A stretch of DNA of 64,000 bases from Fen-1254 sp963769605 (GCA_963769605.1 CAVYML010000003.1:186001-250000), one strand, 5' to 3'; positions 34,717 to 44,822 are shown, numbered from the stretch's first letter. Numbers and translations are program-made. The notes: generated by a model from the letters alone, not told the origin.

Positions 34717-37464
34717 ATGAAACTTCACAAGGGATTATGGGATGTATTGATTTTTACAAAGGGATATCTCACGTCCATCTTCATGCGATATTTATTCCTT
34801 CTTCTTTTATTTTACGTTTCGTCTGGTGTTACTCAAGTAGAAGCCCAGGGCACATCTATTGTCATCGATAGCACGGGCTCAGGCCGAGTGTATGACGGGA
34901 TTGGGGGATTGAGCGGAGGAGGCGGCACGTCGCGCTTACTGTGGGATTATCCTGCCAAGCAGCGGGACGAGATATTGGATTATCTTTTCAAGCCGAACTA
35001 TGGCGCCAGTGTACAGATTTTGAAAGTTGAAATTGGCGATGATGCAAATAGTACGAATGGAGCGGAGGCGAGCCACATGCGGTCCCAAACCGATTCGAAC
35101 TACAACCGCGGTTACGAGTGGTGGCTTATGGAGCAAGCAAAACTTCGCAATCCGAATATAAAACTGTACGGTTTGGAATGGGGAGGCGAAGGTTGGTTCA
35201 CCAGCCGCAATTTTTGGTCGCAGGATAACATTAATTATATCATCAGCTGGATTAAGCATGCACAGTCCGACCATAATTTGCACATCGATTATATCGGTGG
35301 ATGGAACGAATCTGGGTGGGACAAGACTTGGTTTGAAAATTTGAAGAAAGCTCTGCAGAGCAATGGTTTAACGACTCAAGTGGTGGCAGCGGACGGTGGT
35401 TGGAATATAGCTGGTGATTTGGCGAGTGACGCAGTTTTTAAATCTTCTGTGGATATTATGGGTGTCCACTATCCGTGCGGTTGGATGGCGCCCGAAGAGG
35501 TTTGTTCAGACAATACCTACACCGCTGTTGCAGAAGGATTGAATATTCCAATTTGGGCAAGCGAGAGTGGATCTCAAAACTATGATTCCGGATCTCTGCC
35601 ACTTGCTCGCGCGCTCAACCGCGACTACATCGACAGCAGGATGACCGCGTATATCAACTGGAGCTTGATTGCCGCGTGGTATCGTACATTACCCTACTAT
35701 GGAGATGGACTGATGCTTGCGGATCAACCATGGTCAGGTTATTATCATGTTGGCAAGAGCATCTGGGTAATGGCACACACCGCACAATTTGTGCAGGTTG
35801 GTTGGCACTATGTGGATAGCGCCTGTGGATACTTAGGAGGAAGCCGCAGCAACGGCAGTTATGTAACACTTAAATCTCCCGGCAACAGCGATTATAGTGT
35901 TATTGTCGAGACTGTGGATGCAACCATTCCGCAAACGGCGTCGATTACTGTTACCGGCGGTTTATCGACGGATACTGTACATGTGTGGGCTACGAATCTT
36001 AATTCATCAAATTCATCCGATTACTTTATAAAAGAGAATGATATAACGCCAAACGGCGGGACCTATAGTATCACATTTCAACCGGGGTATGTGTACTCAA
36101 TTAGTACTACCGCAGGTCAGGGAAAAGGAATAGTAACATCACCGGCGTCGGAAACAATGGGACTGCCGTATACAGAGAATTTCGAAGAAGATTCATTGGG
36201 AGTGATTCCGAAATTTTTCGATTCGATCCAGGGAGCATTTGAAGTTGATAGTTGTCGAGGTGGACGTAGTGGAAAATGCATGCGTCAGGAAATCAACCTA
36301 GCCCCAATTGAATGGCCTGGAGGTTCTCTGACTCCGCCGCTCGTTGTTGTCGGTGATCCGGACTGGTCAAACTATAGGGTCAGTGTCGATGTGCTGTTAG
36401 AACAAGCAGGGAATATCGATCTTATCGGCCGTTTGGGCGCACAATCGCAATCTTCCCCAGGCGCTTCGCAAGGTTATCATTTGCGGATTACGAATACCGG
36501 GAATTGGAGTTTCTTCGGGGAAGACATCGCTGGACATGATACACAACTAGAGTCCGGAACAACATCGTTCGGTTTGAACAGTTGGCACAACCTCTCACTC
36601 AGATTCGGATCAGATACTATTCAGGCGTTTATCGATTCGACGTTGATTGCAACCGTGAACGATGGCACATATGGTTCGGGCCAAATAGGGTTGCTGGTCA
36701 GTAAATGGCAGAATGCAGAATTCGATAATTTCTCGGTCATCGGCACCATTGATACTGGATGGGTAACGGTCGATGATGCTGTACAAGGCAGTGGAATTGA
36801 TCAGTTCAATTATATCGGCTCAGGCTGGCAGCACTGTACCGGATGCGGCGCAGAGCTGTACTTCCAAAGTAATTCATGGGACAATACAACTGACGATTAT
36901 GTCACAGTCGAGTTTAATGGTACGCGAATCAAGTTTTATGGTGTTAATGACCCAAAACATGGTATCGGTGCGGTATCAGTCGATGGTGGAAGTGAAACGA
37001 GTATAGATTTCTACTCGGCAACACGTGTCGGCGATCAATTAATGTGGACGAGCCCGGGTCTCGCTGCAGGCGATCATGTTTTCAAACTTCGCGTCACAGG
37101 CACAAAAAACACAAGCAGCACGAACACATGGGTTGTGCCGGATCGAGTCGATATTCTGGAATCAAATACAACATCCGTTAAGGAAGGAATTTCCATTCCA
37201 AGTGGTTTTCTCCTTTTTCAAAACTATCCCAACCCCTTCAATCCTTCAACAATGATCAATTACTCTTTACCAGTGAGTAGTCATGTTACTCTGAAGGTCT
37301 ACGATGTTCTTGGGAAGGAAGTGCGAATTCTTGTAAATAAAATTAAGGCTGCGGGAAGTTATACGGTCAAATTTGACGCAACCAGTTTGCCAAGCGGAGT
37401 ATATTTCTATAAGCTGCAGACGGAGAGTTACACAGAGACAAAGAGAATGGTTTTGATCAAATAA
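34717..37464 (+). CDS. GH59 galactocerebrosidase-like enzyme with T9SS tail
   Basis: A 915-residue exported enzyme. The catalytic domain (about 48-460) closely follows GH59 galactosylceramidase: YDGIGGLSGGGGTSRLL (59-75), LFKPNYGASVQILKVEIG (90-107), RGYEWWLM (131-138), the acid/base Glu198 in GGWNESGW and the nucleophile Glu283 in WASESGS. A lectin-like domain follows (about 485-670), then a beta-sandwich with VEFNGTRIKFYG near 730, and a sorting tail (FQNYPNPFNPSTMINYSL to TKRMVLIK). Expected to release terminal beta-galactose from a glycan or glycolipid. The ATG at 34717 has a GGA site; ATG 34783 would give a more ordinary signal peptide. Confidence 0.88.
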   Translation: MKLHKGLWDVLIFTKGYLTSIFMRYLFLLLLFYVSSGVTQVEAQGTSIVIDSTGSGRVYDGIGGLSGGGGTSRLLWDYPAKQRDEILDYLFKPNYGASVQILKVEIGDDANSTNGAEASHMRSQTDSNYNRGYEWWLMEQAKLRNPNIKLYGLEWGGEGWFTSRNFWSQDNINYIISWIKHAQSDHNLHIDYIGGWNESGWDKTWFENLKKALQSNGLTTQVVAADGGWNIAGDLASDAVFKSSVDIMGVHYPCGWMAPEEVCSDNTYTAVAEGLNIPIWASESGSQNYDSGSLPLARALNRDYIDSRMTAYINWSLIAAWYRTLPYYGDGLMLADQPWSGYYHVGKSIWVMAHTAQFVQVGWHYVDSACGYLGGSRSNGSYVTLKSPGNSDYSVIVETVDATIPQTASITVTGGLSTDTVHVWATNLNSSNSSDYFIKENDITPNGGTYSITFQPGYVYSISTTAGQGKGIVTSPASETMGLPYTENFEEDSLGVIPKFFDSIQGAFEVDSCRGGRSGKCMRQEINLAPIEWPGGSLTPPLVVVGDPDWSNYRVSVDVLLEQAGNIDLIGRLGAQSQSSPGASQGYHLRITNTGNWSFFGEDIAGHDTQLESGTTSFGLNSWHNLSLRFGSDTIQAFIDSTLIATVNDGTYGSGQIGLLVSKWQNAEFDNFSVIGTIDTGWVTVDDAVQGSGIDQFNYIGSGWQHCTGCGAELYFQSNSWDNTTDDYVTVEFNGTRIKFYGVNDPKHGIGAVSVDGGSETSIDFYSATRVGDQLMWTSPGLAAGDHVFKLRVTGTKNTSSTNTWVVPDRVDILESNTTSVKEGISIPSGFLLFQNYPNPFNPSTMINYSLPVSSHVTLKVYDVLGKEVRILVNKIKAAGSYTVKFDATSLPSGVYFYKLQTESYTETKRMVLIK

Positions 37465-37661
37465 TGCCGAACCGCTCAATATTATAGATATAGAGTTCAT
37501 GATATTAATTCAAATATGAAAAATTTACAGCAAGCAATGGATTTAAGTAAAGTTTCATTTTCTGAGCTATCCACGGTAACCGTTCCTCATTTGATTGGTT
37601 CGCATCAATGACATTCTGTAAAATAAAAAAACTCTTCAAGAAATCATAAAAGGAGAATAAA

Positions 37662-40652
37662 ATGTCTATCGGTACATCTCGTTTTCGAGCTTCACTTGTT
37701 TGTGCTATAATAGTAGTAGCATATTCTTTAACCTTTCAATCTTTATACGCTGCCGGATCTGGATCTATCAAAGGACATGTTTTTGATAAAGTGACAGGTG
37801 ATCCTCTTATTGGAGCGAATGTTGTAGTTCTCAATACAAGTTTGGGAGCTTCTGCAGATATTGATGGTTTGATAACAATCTATAATGTACCAGCAGGCCA
37901 GCAAACATTAAGGATTTCCTATGTTGGATATCGGGCGATCACCGTACAAATGACAATTCCTGAAAATGGTGTAGTCGAGCAGGAATTCCGTTTATCACCT
38001 CAGGCAATTGAAGGACAGGAAATAGTTGTTACAGCCCAGGCAAGCGGTCAAAATGCAGCCATCAATCAACAGTTGGCTTCCGACAAGATTGAGAATATAG
38101 TTTCAGCCGCTCGTATACAAGAGCTGCCGGATGAAAACGCAGCAGAATCAATCGGAAGGCTGCCGGGCGTTTCACTCATTAGATCCGGAGGTTCATCGAA
38201 CCAAGTCTCGGGAGGTGAAGCAACAGAAGTTGTAATCCGCGGGCTTCAACCTCAATACAACATGATAACGGTTAATGGGGTTGAGATACCTCCAACAAAC
38301 TCAAATGATAGAGGTACAAACTTAAGCATGATGTCGTCAAACATGCTGGAAGGCATTGAAGTTTCCAAAACAGTTACACCCGATATGGATGCGGCTGTTT
38401 TTGGAGGAACGGTGAACTTTGACATCAGAGAAGCTAAAGAAACTTCTACGGGTGCACCTTTGGTCTCTCTCCTTGCCCAGGGAGGATATAATAATCTTAT
38501 TAATTCGTATAACAATTACAAGTTTGTCGTCAGCATCGAGAACAGATTTTTCGACAACCGCTTTGGAGTATTTGCGCAGGGAATTGTCCAAAGGCAGAAC
38601 CTTGCATCGGATGAACTTGTAGGGAATTATTATATCCCGGACAAGACGAAACCTCAGATAACTGCGCTTAGCAGTATGGATCTTTACTTTTATCCAACAC
38701 AGGAGCAACGATATGACGGGACCCTTGTGCTGGATTATAAACTACCCGATGGAAAAATAGTCCTTACGAATTTATTTAGCCAGGGTAATTCAAACACTCA
38801 ATACAACCGCGAGACTTATGAACTCCAGGGTAATGATATACAGTATGAAGCCCAATATTCACCTAATACAATCAATGTTATTACTAATATTCTCAACTAT
38901 GAGCAGATGTTATTTTCATTCAAGATTGATGCATCACTGTCTCATTCATACTCAGAGAATATTACTCCTAATAGTTGGTGGATGAGTTTTGAGCAGACTT
39001 CTGCAGGAATTGGCAACATACCGAATAATGAGAGCCCCGTGCAGATCGCTCAAGCCGCTGCAGCCAAGACAGATTTTAACAACATGACCTTTCGATATAA
39101 TAGTACCTGGAGCAGTTTTAACAAGCAGAGAAACCTTGCAGGATCAATTGACTTAGAGAGAGGTGTTAACCTGTCGGACCTGCTCACCGTCACATTTAAG
39201 GCCGGGGGATCGTTTAAGTACACCGACCGTTATTATAACACCGATGATGGTAGTGGTAATATATTCGGGTCATTCTCTTCCACCGACCAAGTTCGTGCAT
39301 TAATTATCGCACAACACCCGTGGATGGCTCAGCCGCCGTATAACCTCAATACTAATGGGACGCAGGAGCTTCCTATTACCATGTTCCTTCAAAATATGAA
39401 TTTCGGGCATTATCTCAACGGAAATTATTTGATGAATTCCGGAACAAATATTGGACTTATATCGTCGGTAATGGACGATATAATAGATTTTGGCAGAGGC
39501 GTAAAAACCGCCCCAACCGGCGGCGTTAATGCTTACCTGCCTGATGTTTATGGGAGTCTTGCAAATGATTATTCCGGATTAGAGCGTCGAGATGCCGGAT
39601 ACATAATGGCAACCGTGAATATCGGCCCTGAGATAACTTTTATCCCGGGTGTCCGGTATCAGGGACTTCAGACATCCTATACTGCTGCCCATTTCCTAAA
39701 TGCAAGCGCTACAGATCCTTATCCTAATACACTTCCTCATACAGACACAACTGTTATTGAGTATCATGGGTATTGGCTGCCGGATGCGAGTCTAAAATAC
39801 AGTCCATTTTCGTGGTTAAATGCCCGGCTTGCTTACACCAGCACGCTTTCATATCCGGATTTCAATACCATCATACCAAGATTGGACGTATTCAGCTCCA
39901 CGGTCACATGGAATAATTACGCATTAAAACCGGCGCGTTCCCAAAATTACGATCTGCAGGTATCCACGTATGATAATAATATCGGGTTGCTGTCTGCCGG
40001 AGGTTTCTTAAAACAGATTGATGATTTTGTATTCTACACGAACACCAGTTACATAACCGATCCTTCGAAATATCCCGGGATTCCGAGCTATACAAAAGGG
40101 TTTCAGCTCACTACCTATATTAACGATCCTTACCGGGTTAACCTCTGGGGTATTGAGGCCGAGTGGCAAACGCATTTTTGGTATTTACCAAATCCTTTGA
40201 ACGGATTAGTGTTGGATGTTAATTATACTCATATATTCTCCAGTGCAAAATATCCCTGGACATATACGTCAAATTCAGGCTATCCCCTATTTAAATCTAT
40301 ATATATTGATTCCTCCTATGTCGACCGACTTATAAATCAACCGAATGATATTGTCAATCTCTCGGTTGGGTATGACTATAAAAAATTTTCTATTCGGGCT
40401 TCCATGATATATCAGTCAGATGTTTTTAATAATACGAATTTCTACAACTCACTTCGTTCTGACAAAGTTAAATATCTGCGATGGGATTTCTCAGTAAAAC
40501 AAGGTCTACCGTGGTTTGGAGTTGAAGTATTCGCTGACCTCAATAATGTTAACAGCGAAAATGATACGTACACAATTCGAGGTCCTGGTTTTCCTAATCA
40601 AGAATGGGATTACGGAATGACGGCAGATTTAGGACTTCGGTGGAAACTATAA
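37662..40652 (+). CDS. TonB-dependent outer-membrane receptor (SusC-like N-terminus)
   Basis: A 996-residue outer-membrane receptor that imports a ligand using TonB energy. Order: signal peptide (1-31), carboxypeptidase-regulatory-like domain (GSIKGHVFDKVTGDPLIGANV, about 34-115), plug (about 140-260, with LPGVSLIRSGG and EVVIRGLQPQYNMITVNG), and a 22-strand-type barrel to a C-terminal aromatic strand. The ribosome site AAAGGAG precedes ATG 37662. No SusD-like lipoprotein gene follows, so it is a SusC-like receptor alone or belongs to the non-Sus TonB group. The neighbouring glycosidases point to an oligosaccharide ligand. Confidence 0.93.
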   Translation: MSIGTSRFRASLVCAIIVVAYSLTFQSLYAAGSGSIKGHVFDKVTGDPLIGANVVVLNTSLGASADIDGLITIYNVPAGQQTLRISYVGYRAITVQMTIPENGVVEQEFRLSPQAIEGQEIVVTAQASGQNAAINQQLASDKIENIVSAARIQELPDENAAESIGRLPGVSLIRSGGSSNQVSGGEATEVVIRGLQPQYNMITVNGVEIPPTNSNDRGTNLSMMSSNMLEGIEVSKTVTPDMDAAVFGGTVNFDIREAKETSTGAPLVSLLAQGGYNNLINSYNNYKFVVSIENRFFDNRFGVFAQGIVQRQNLASDELVGNYYIPDKTKPQITALSSMDLYFYPTQEQRYDGTLVLDYKLPDGKIVLTNLFSQGNSNTQYNRETYELQGNDIQYEAQYSPNTINVITNILNYEQMLFSFKIDASLSHSYSENITPNSWWMSFEQTSAGIGNIPNNESPVQIAQAAAAKTDFNNMTFRYNSTWSSFNKQRNLAGSIDLERGVNLSDLLTVTFKAGGSFKYTDRYYNTDDGSGNIFGSFSSTDQVRALIIAQHPWMAQPPYNLNTNGTQELPITMFLQNMNFGHYLNGNYLMNSGTNIGLISSVMDDIIDFGRGVKTAPTGGVNAYLPDVYGSLANDYSGLERRDAGYIMATVNIGPEITFIPGVRYQGLQTSYTAAHFLNASATDPYPNTLPHTDTTVIEYHGYWLPDASLKYSPFSWLNARLAYTSTLSYPDFNTIIPRLDVFSSTVTWNNYALKPARSQNYDLQVSTYDNNIGLLSAGGFLKQIDDFVFYTNTSYITDPSKYPGIPSYTKGFQLTTYINDPYRVNLWGIEAEWQTHFWYLPNPLNGLVLDVNYTHIFSSAKYPWTYTSNSGYPLFKSIYIDSSYVDRLINQPNDIVNLSVGYDYKKFSIRASMIYQSDVFNNTNFYNSLRSDKVKYLRWDFSVKQGLPWFGVEVFADLNNVNSENDTYTIRGPGFPNQEWDYGMTADLGLRWKL

Positions 40653-40837
40653 TAATTAACTAAGCAGAAACAGAAAGGAAGAGCATTATGAAAATAAGAT
40701 TTACTTAGGTGCAGTATTTTTCACGAAGGTTCTAAGTGCTAATTTGGCAATGGGTGTCATGAATGAGATTGTCAGATTTACGGAACATTAGGTTACAATT
40801 AACATCAATATAAACTTCAACCGAAAGGATTTATATT

Positions 40838-42562
40838 ATGAAAACGATATCCATTTCGATGTTTTTGATTGCTTTGATGGTGCTGTTTATGTTACCATCT
40901 CAGTCGTTTGCACAGGTTCCTGATAGTGTTATTGTAGCGGCATTACCGCCGGGAAACCTCAACAACGTTATTCTCAATGATGTTGCAGCCGGAGTTACTA
41001 ACCGGGTGTACGTGCTTCAGCAGACGAGTACGACTGATACCGTTTATTACCTTACCGCCACTATACAGATGCGACCGAGTTTAACAATCGTTGGAAAAAC
41101 GAATCCAAAAACGGGATTTCCTCCTGTGATAGCGCCGTCCATTCTCGCAGACAACTCATCGCCTTCAACCTATTTCAACCCCATGGGTGGTGACACAGTT
41201 AAGCTTAAGAACATATACCTCTTAGGTACACGACCCGACGGATCATCAGTTACAGGTATTTGCTTTGGTGCGGGTGGAGATACTGTAACATACATTGCAG
41301 ACCATTGCGTGTTTGAAAATTTTGGAGGCAGTGGTACACCCAATATAATTAATACCTGGAATCAACAACATATTAAAATATTTCTCACGAACTGCGAGTT
41401 CAGAAACAACCAGGATGACGTACCACAAAATCCAGGTATTGCATGGGTAGATCCGGGAACGTTTCCATTAGATACTGCAGTGTTTGTTAATAATACATTC
41501 TTTGTGTTTGGGGGAACCGTTATCGGTTCCGGCGGATACTGCGGGTATATTCGCTTTGAGCACAATACCGTGTTTTTGACGACGAAGGGAGGAGCCTTTA
41601 CTATAGAGCAGTTGACGAATGCAGATATAAAAAATAACATATTCTTTGGTGTAAATTCGGCGGGCTTGGATTCTGCGCACGTGAATGAAGTGGCGGTCCA
41701 AAACGCCAATTTCTATACTGCCCCAGCGGTAATCGAATTAGACACATTAACTACAGCTAAACTCGCTCCTATTAACGCAACGGAAGCCTCGAGAACAATT
41801 ACGGTTACGAACAATGCTTATTTCTGGCCACAGGCTGTCGTTACTAACTGGGCGGCACTTAATGCTAACGGTGCGGGTACCACCTACGGTCAGATTGTGC
41901 CGACAATTTGGGAAGCCGCAACGGATCCAGCTATACTTACCGACCGTACGCGATGGCCGGGTATAAATATATCGAATAATGACAGTACGGATCCAGGATT
42001 CAATGCCACGCTGGTAACAAATGCAGCAGATAGTATGGTCCATTTTGTCAATACATGCTGGGCTGTTGGGACTGGTCTCAATGATCGCCCGTACATATAT
42101 CGTTCCGATCCTACAAATATGTTTGCGAATGTGCCGAGTAATTGGGCAACAACTCAGGGCTATCCTGTGCGTGAGAATCTGCGTTACTCTAATACGAACC
42201 TTCAGCATGCAGGTACCGACGGAAAAGCACTCGGCGACTTAAACTGGTTCCCGGAACAGGGAGCTACAGGTGTCTCTCCAGTACACAATTCGGTGCCTTT
42301 AAAGTTCAGCTTAAGCCAAAACTATCCGAACCCCTTCAACCCGAGCACCCAGATTTCCTATACACTTGCAGTCAAAGGCTTGGCACGACTCTCAGTGTAC
42401 GACATGCTCGGCAGAGAAGTGGCGGTTCTCGTGAACGAGGTTCAAAATGCGGGATCTCACGACGTTACATTTAACGCCAAAAATTTAAGCAGCGGTATTT
42501 ATTTCTACAAACTGTTGAGTTCCGGAAATACGACTACAATGAAAATGCTCATGTTGAAATAG
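40838..42562 (+). CDS. T9SS-exported right-handed beta-helix protein
   Basis: A 574-residue exported protein: signal peptide ending SQSFAQ (1-25), a parallel beta-helix domain (about 45-430) with regular coils such as VKLKNIYLLG, IADHCVFENFG, IFLTNCEFRNN, VFVNNTFFVF and ADIKNNIFFGV, and a sorting tail (SQNYPNPFNPSTQISYTL to MKMLMLK). Such helices occur in pectate-lyase-like enzymes and in surface proteins; no catalytic Lys/Arg/Asp set could be placed, so polysaccharide lyase activity is only possible. Ribosome site GAAAGGA before the ATG. A short aborted start (RBS plus ATG with a stop after six codons) lies at 40688. Confidence 0.78.
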   Translation: MKTISISMFLIALMVLFMLPSQSFAQVPDSVIVAALPPGNLNNVILNDVAAGVTNRVYVLQQTSTTDTVYYLTATIQMRPSLTIVGKTNPKTGFPPVIAPSILADNSSPSTYFNPMGGDTVKLKNIYLLGTRPDGSSVTGICFGAGGDTVTYIADHCVFENFGGSGTPNIINTWNQQHIKIFLTNCEFRNNQDDVPQNPGIAWVDPGTFPLDTAVFVNNTFFVFGGTVIGSGGYCGYIRFEHNTVFLTTKGGAFTIEQLTNADIKNNIFFGVNSAGLDSAHVNEVAVQNANFYTAPAVIELDTLTTAKLAPINATEASRTITVTNNAYFWPQAVVTNWAALNANGAGTTYGQIVPTIWEAATDPAILTDRTRWPGINISNNDSTDPGFNATLVTNAADSMVHFVNTCWAVGTGLNDRPYIYRSDPTNMFANVPSNWATTQGYPVRENLRYSNTNLQHAGTDGKALGDLNWFPEQGATGVSPVHNSVPLKFSLSQNYPNPFNPSTQISYTLAVKGLARLSVYDMLGREVAVLVNEVQNAGSHDVTFNAKNLSSGIYFYKLLSSGNTTTMKMLMLK

Positions 42563-42601
42563 CACAGTTATATTCTTCTCTTTTCTGAAACAATGGATCA
42601 T

Positions 42602-42628
42602 GCCTGCAGTCCATCGTGGACTGCAGGC
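42602..42628. repeat. perfect 12-bp inverted repeat with 3-bp loop
   Basis: GCCTGCAGTCCA-TCG-TGGACTGCAGGC, 40 bp after the beta-helix gene, flanked by ATCATG and CATGAT. There is no T-run, so it is not an ordinary terminator; it could stabilise the mRNA 3' end or be a relic of a REP/IS200-type element. The rest of 42563-42857 holds no gene. Confidence 0.7.
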
Positions 42629-42787
42629 TCCTCCATAGGGTCATGATTTTCTACGGAGTTCAGCACCACATCCAAGGATGATCTTTGGTATGCAAGCTGA
42701 ATGCATGAAACATGTCGTGGTACCGAGGAATTCCCTCTGTACTGGAGGGATAAGAAACCGCAAATGAATTCTTTCGGGTGTTCCCAA

Positions 42788-42840
42788 ATGGGGCACTGCT
42801 GAGTGTCCCTATTTAAACAACTGGTGGAACACCTTGACAA
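42788..42840. promoter_or_regulatory. second set of GGGACACT-like motifs before the GH51-like gene
   Basis: ATGGGGCACT (42788-42797), the inverted copy AGTGTCCCTATTT (42802-42814) with TTTAAACAA after it, and TGGAACACC (42825-42833) resemble the 26.63-kb repeats. Spacing is not a regular 21 bp. Possibly the same regulator. Confidence 0.4.
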
Positions 42841-42857
42841 ATAAAAAGGTGACTGAT

Positions 42858-44822
42858 GTGAAAAGAATCAAAACTTTGTTACTGATATGTACAATAATGG
42901 CTGTTTCAATGGCTCCGCTCTTCGCACAAGACAGCACGAATTGTTTCTTTAAAGATTTCAAACCGGATACCGCTGTGATTCCTCCTTACGCGGTTTCTAC
43001 AAAACCAGCTGCCACTCCCACTGTGACGGTTATCATAAACGCGGCGGATACGGTCGGAAAGGTATCACCATATCTTCTGGGAAATGCAGTTGCAGTCTGG
43101 GTTGGACAAAATGTGAACAACCCAACCATGGTAAAATGGATCAAGATGTTATCACCGAGCCTAATTCGTTTTCCGGGCGGAAGTTGGGCTGATGGTTACT
43201 TCTGGAATTCGCTCCCTAATGACCTGCCGACCACCATTCCGGATGGAACTACTTATAACTATACTACTCATGCTTATACGAAAAATCCATTTTATGCTAA
43301 CTTGGGTCCGAGCCAGGCTCTGACGCCAGACGGCTATTACGACTTGCGGAACAAGACTGGCGCCCAAGGATTGATAACGGTTAACTATGCTTATGCCCGT
43401 TATGGTACCAGCGCTCATCCGGTTCAACAAGCTGCCCATCTTGCGGCGGATTGGGTTCGTTACGATGCTGGCCGCACGAAATTCTGGGAAATAGGTAACG
43501 AGGATTCAGGGCCATGGGAATATGGATGGCTGATAGACACGACACTGAACAAAGATGGACAACCTGCCATAATATCGGGAACTTTGTATGGCCAGCACTT
43601 CAAGGTTTTCAGGGATTCTATGAGAGCCGCTGCTGCAGAGATGGGATCTACAATATATGTAGGTGCCATAATCGATCAGTTTAACGATGAAAATTCCAGT
43701 AATGTTAATGTTAATATAGGAAACAAAGGTTGGAACCGTCAGCTTTTCAGTACTATAGGCGATACAGTAGATTTTTATGCGTGGCACGATTATTACGGTT
43801 ATTCCTCGTCCATAATCGGTCAGGTGATCCTCGGTCAAAACCAAGTCAACACTGATATGACCTCCATGAAGAGTGACATTGCAACAAAGGGTGGTGCAAA
43901 TCGCCCGCTTGCGTTAACTGAGTGGAACACCAGCGGGCCTTCTTTGGCTGAAACATCGATCGCGAACGGAATGCAGGCTGTAACGGTGTTTTGTGAAATG
44001 GCTGAACATAACGTAGGAATGTCCACCCGCTGGTTACTTGCCAACTGGGACACTGACGGAATGTTCTATTATATTAGTCCGTCTAATCCTGACATACCAC
44101 TCTGGAATCCCAGGCCTGAATTCTATTACTTATATTATTTACGCCAGTTTCTTGGTGACCACATGGTGGCTTCGTCCGTACAAGGGAGCAGCAATATACT
44201 TGCCTATGCGAGCACTTTCAGCTCTGGAAACACCGCAGTGGTGGTGCTGAATGTTGGGTCCACGAGTCAGGTTGTCAACGTGAAGCCGAGAAATATTGGA
44301 GTTGGTAATCAATTCTATACGTACACCCTAACGGGGAGCAGTAATGTCGCATTGCCACAGACGGTCGTTGTGAATGGGGATACTGGCGTAGGGACGGTCT
44401 GGGGACCAAATACCGACCTGCAGAATATTGCGGCGGTTGCATATCCGATTGGAGATACCGTTGCCTTCAACTCGCCTCCTAACTCGGTGGAATATATCCT
44501 CCTTGATGCAGGTAATAATATTATCTCATCGGTTGAGAGGAAGAATGTCCCAACCCCTGATAAATTTGAATTGAATCAAAACTATCCGAATCCGTTCAAT
44601 CCTTCTACCAAAATCACATACTCGCTGAAGGGCACAGGAAAGGTTCGTCTGACAGCGTACGATGTACTTGGCAGAGAGGTTGGAGTTTTAGCAGATGGTG
44701 TTCAAACTGCAGGCAGCCATCAGGTAACGTTCTCCGGTTCTAATCTTGCCAGCGGAATCTATTTCTATAGACTTGAGAGCTCTGGACAGAGGATTATAAA
44801 GAAAATGATCCTACTGAAGTAG
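42858..44822 (+). CDS. GH51-like secreted glycosidase with T9SS tail
   Basis: A 654-residue exported TIM-barrel glycosidase. GTG 42858 is preferred (AGGTGA site 8 bp upstream; it begins the signal peptide KRIKTLLLICTIMAVSMAPLFAQ); the frame is open to TTG 42834. The clan-A catalytic pair is visible: acid/base Glu215 in WEIGNEDSG and nucleophile Glu355 in ALTEWNTS. SLIRFPGGSWADGYFW (about 101-116) is typical of alpha-L-arabinofuranosidases (GH51) and neighbours such as GH39/GH30. A beta-sandwich (about 430-560) and the sorting tail (NQNYPNPFNPSTKITYSL to KKMILLK) follow. The exact family and substrate are unsettled. Confidence 0.82.
   Translation: MKRIKTLLLICTIMAVSMAPLFAQDSTNCFFKDFKPDTAVIPPYAVSTKPAATPTVTVIINAADTVGKVSPYLLGNAVAVWVGQNVNNPTMVKWIKMLSPSLIRFPGGSWADGYFWNSLPNDLPTTIPDGTTYNYTTHAYTKNPFYANLGPSQALTPDGYYDLRNKTGAQGLITVNYAYARYGTSAHPVQQAAHLAADWVRYDAGRTKFWEIGNEDSGPWEYGWLIDTTLNKDGQPAIISGTLYGQHFKVFRDSMRAAAAEMGSTIYVGAIIDQFNDENSSNVNVNIGNKGWNRQLFSTIGDTVDFYAWHDYYGYSSSIIGQVILGQNQVNTDMTSMKSDIATKGGANRPLALTEWNTSGPSLAETSIANGMQAVTVFCEMAEHNVGMSTRWLLANWDTDGMFYYISPSNPDIPLWNPRPEFYYLYYLRQFLGDHMVASSVQGSSNILAYASTFSSGNTAVVVLNVGSTSQVVNVKPRNIGVGNQFYTYTLTGSSNVALPQTVVVNGDTGVGTVWGPNTDLQNIAAVAYPIGDTVAFNSPPNSVEYILLDAGNNIISSVERKNVPTPDKFELNQNYPNPFNPSTKITYSLKGTGKVRLTAYDVLGREVGVLADGVQTAGSHQVTFSGSNLASGIYFYRLESSGQRIIKKMILLK

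Noticed and set aside
40688..40708. Ribosome site plus ATG giving MKIRFT
   Set aside because: The frame stops after six codons and neither neighbouring frame continues as a protein; at most a decayed start.
37662..42562. SusD-like partner for the TonB receptor
   Set aside because: The next gene is a beta-helix protein with an ordinary signal peptide and a T9SS tail; no lipobox or SusD helical repeat pattern was seen.
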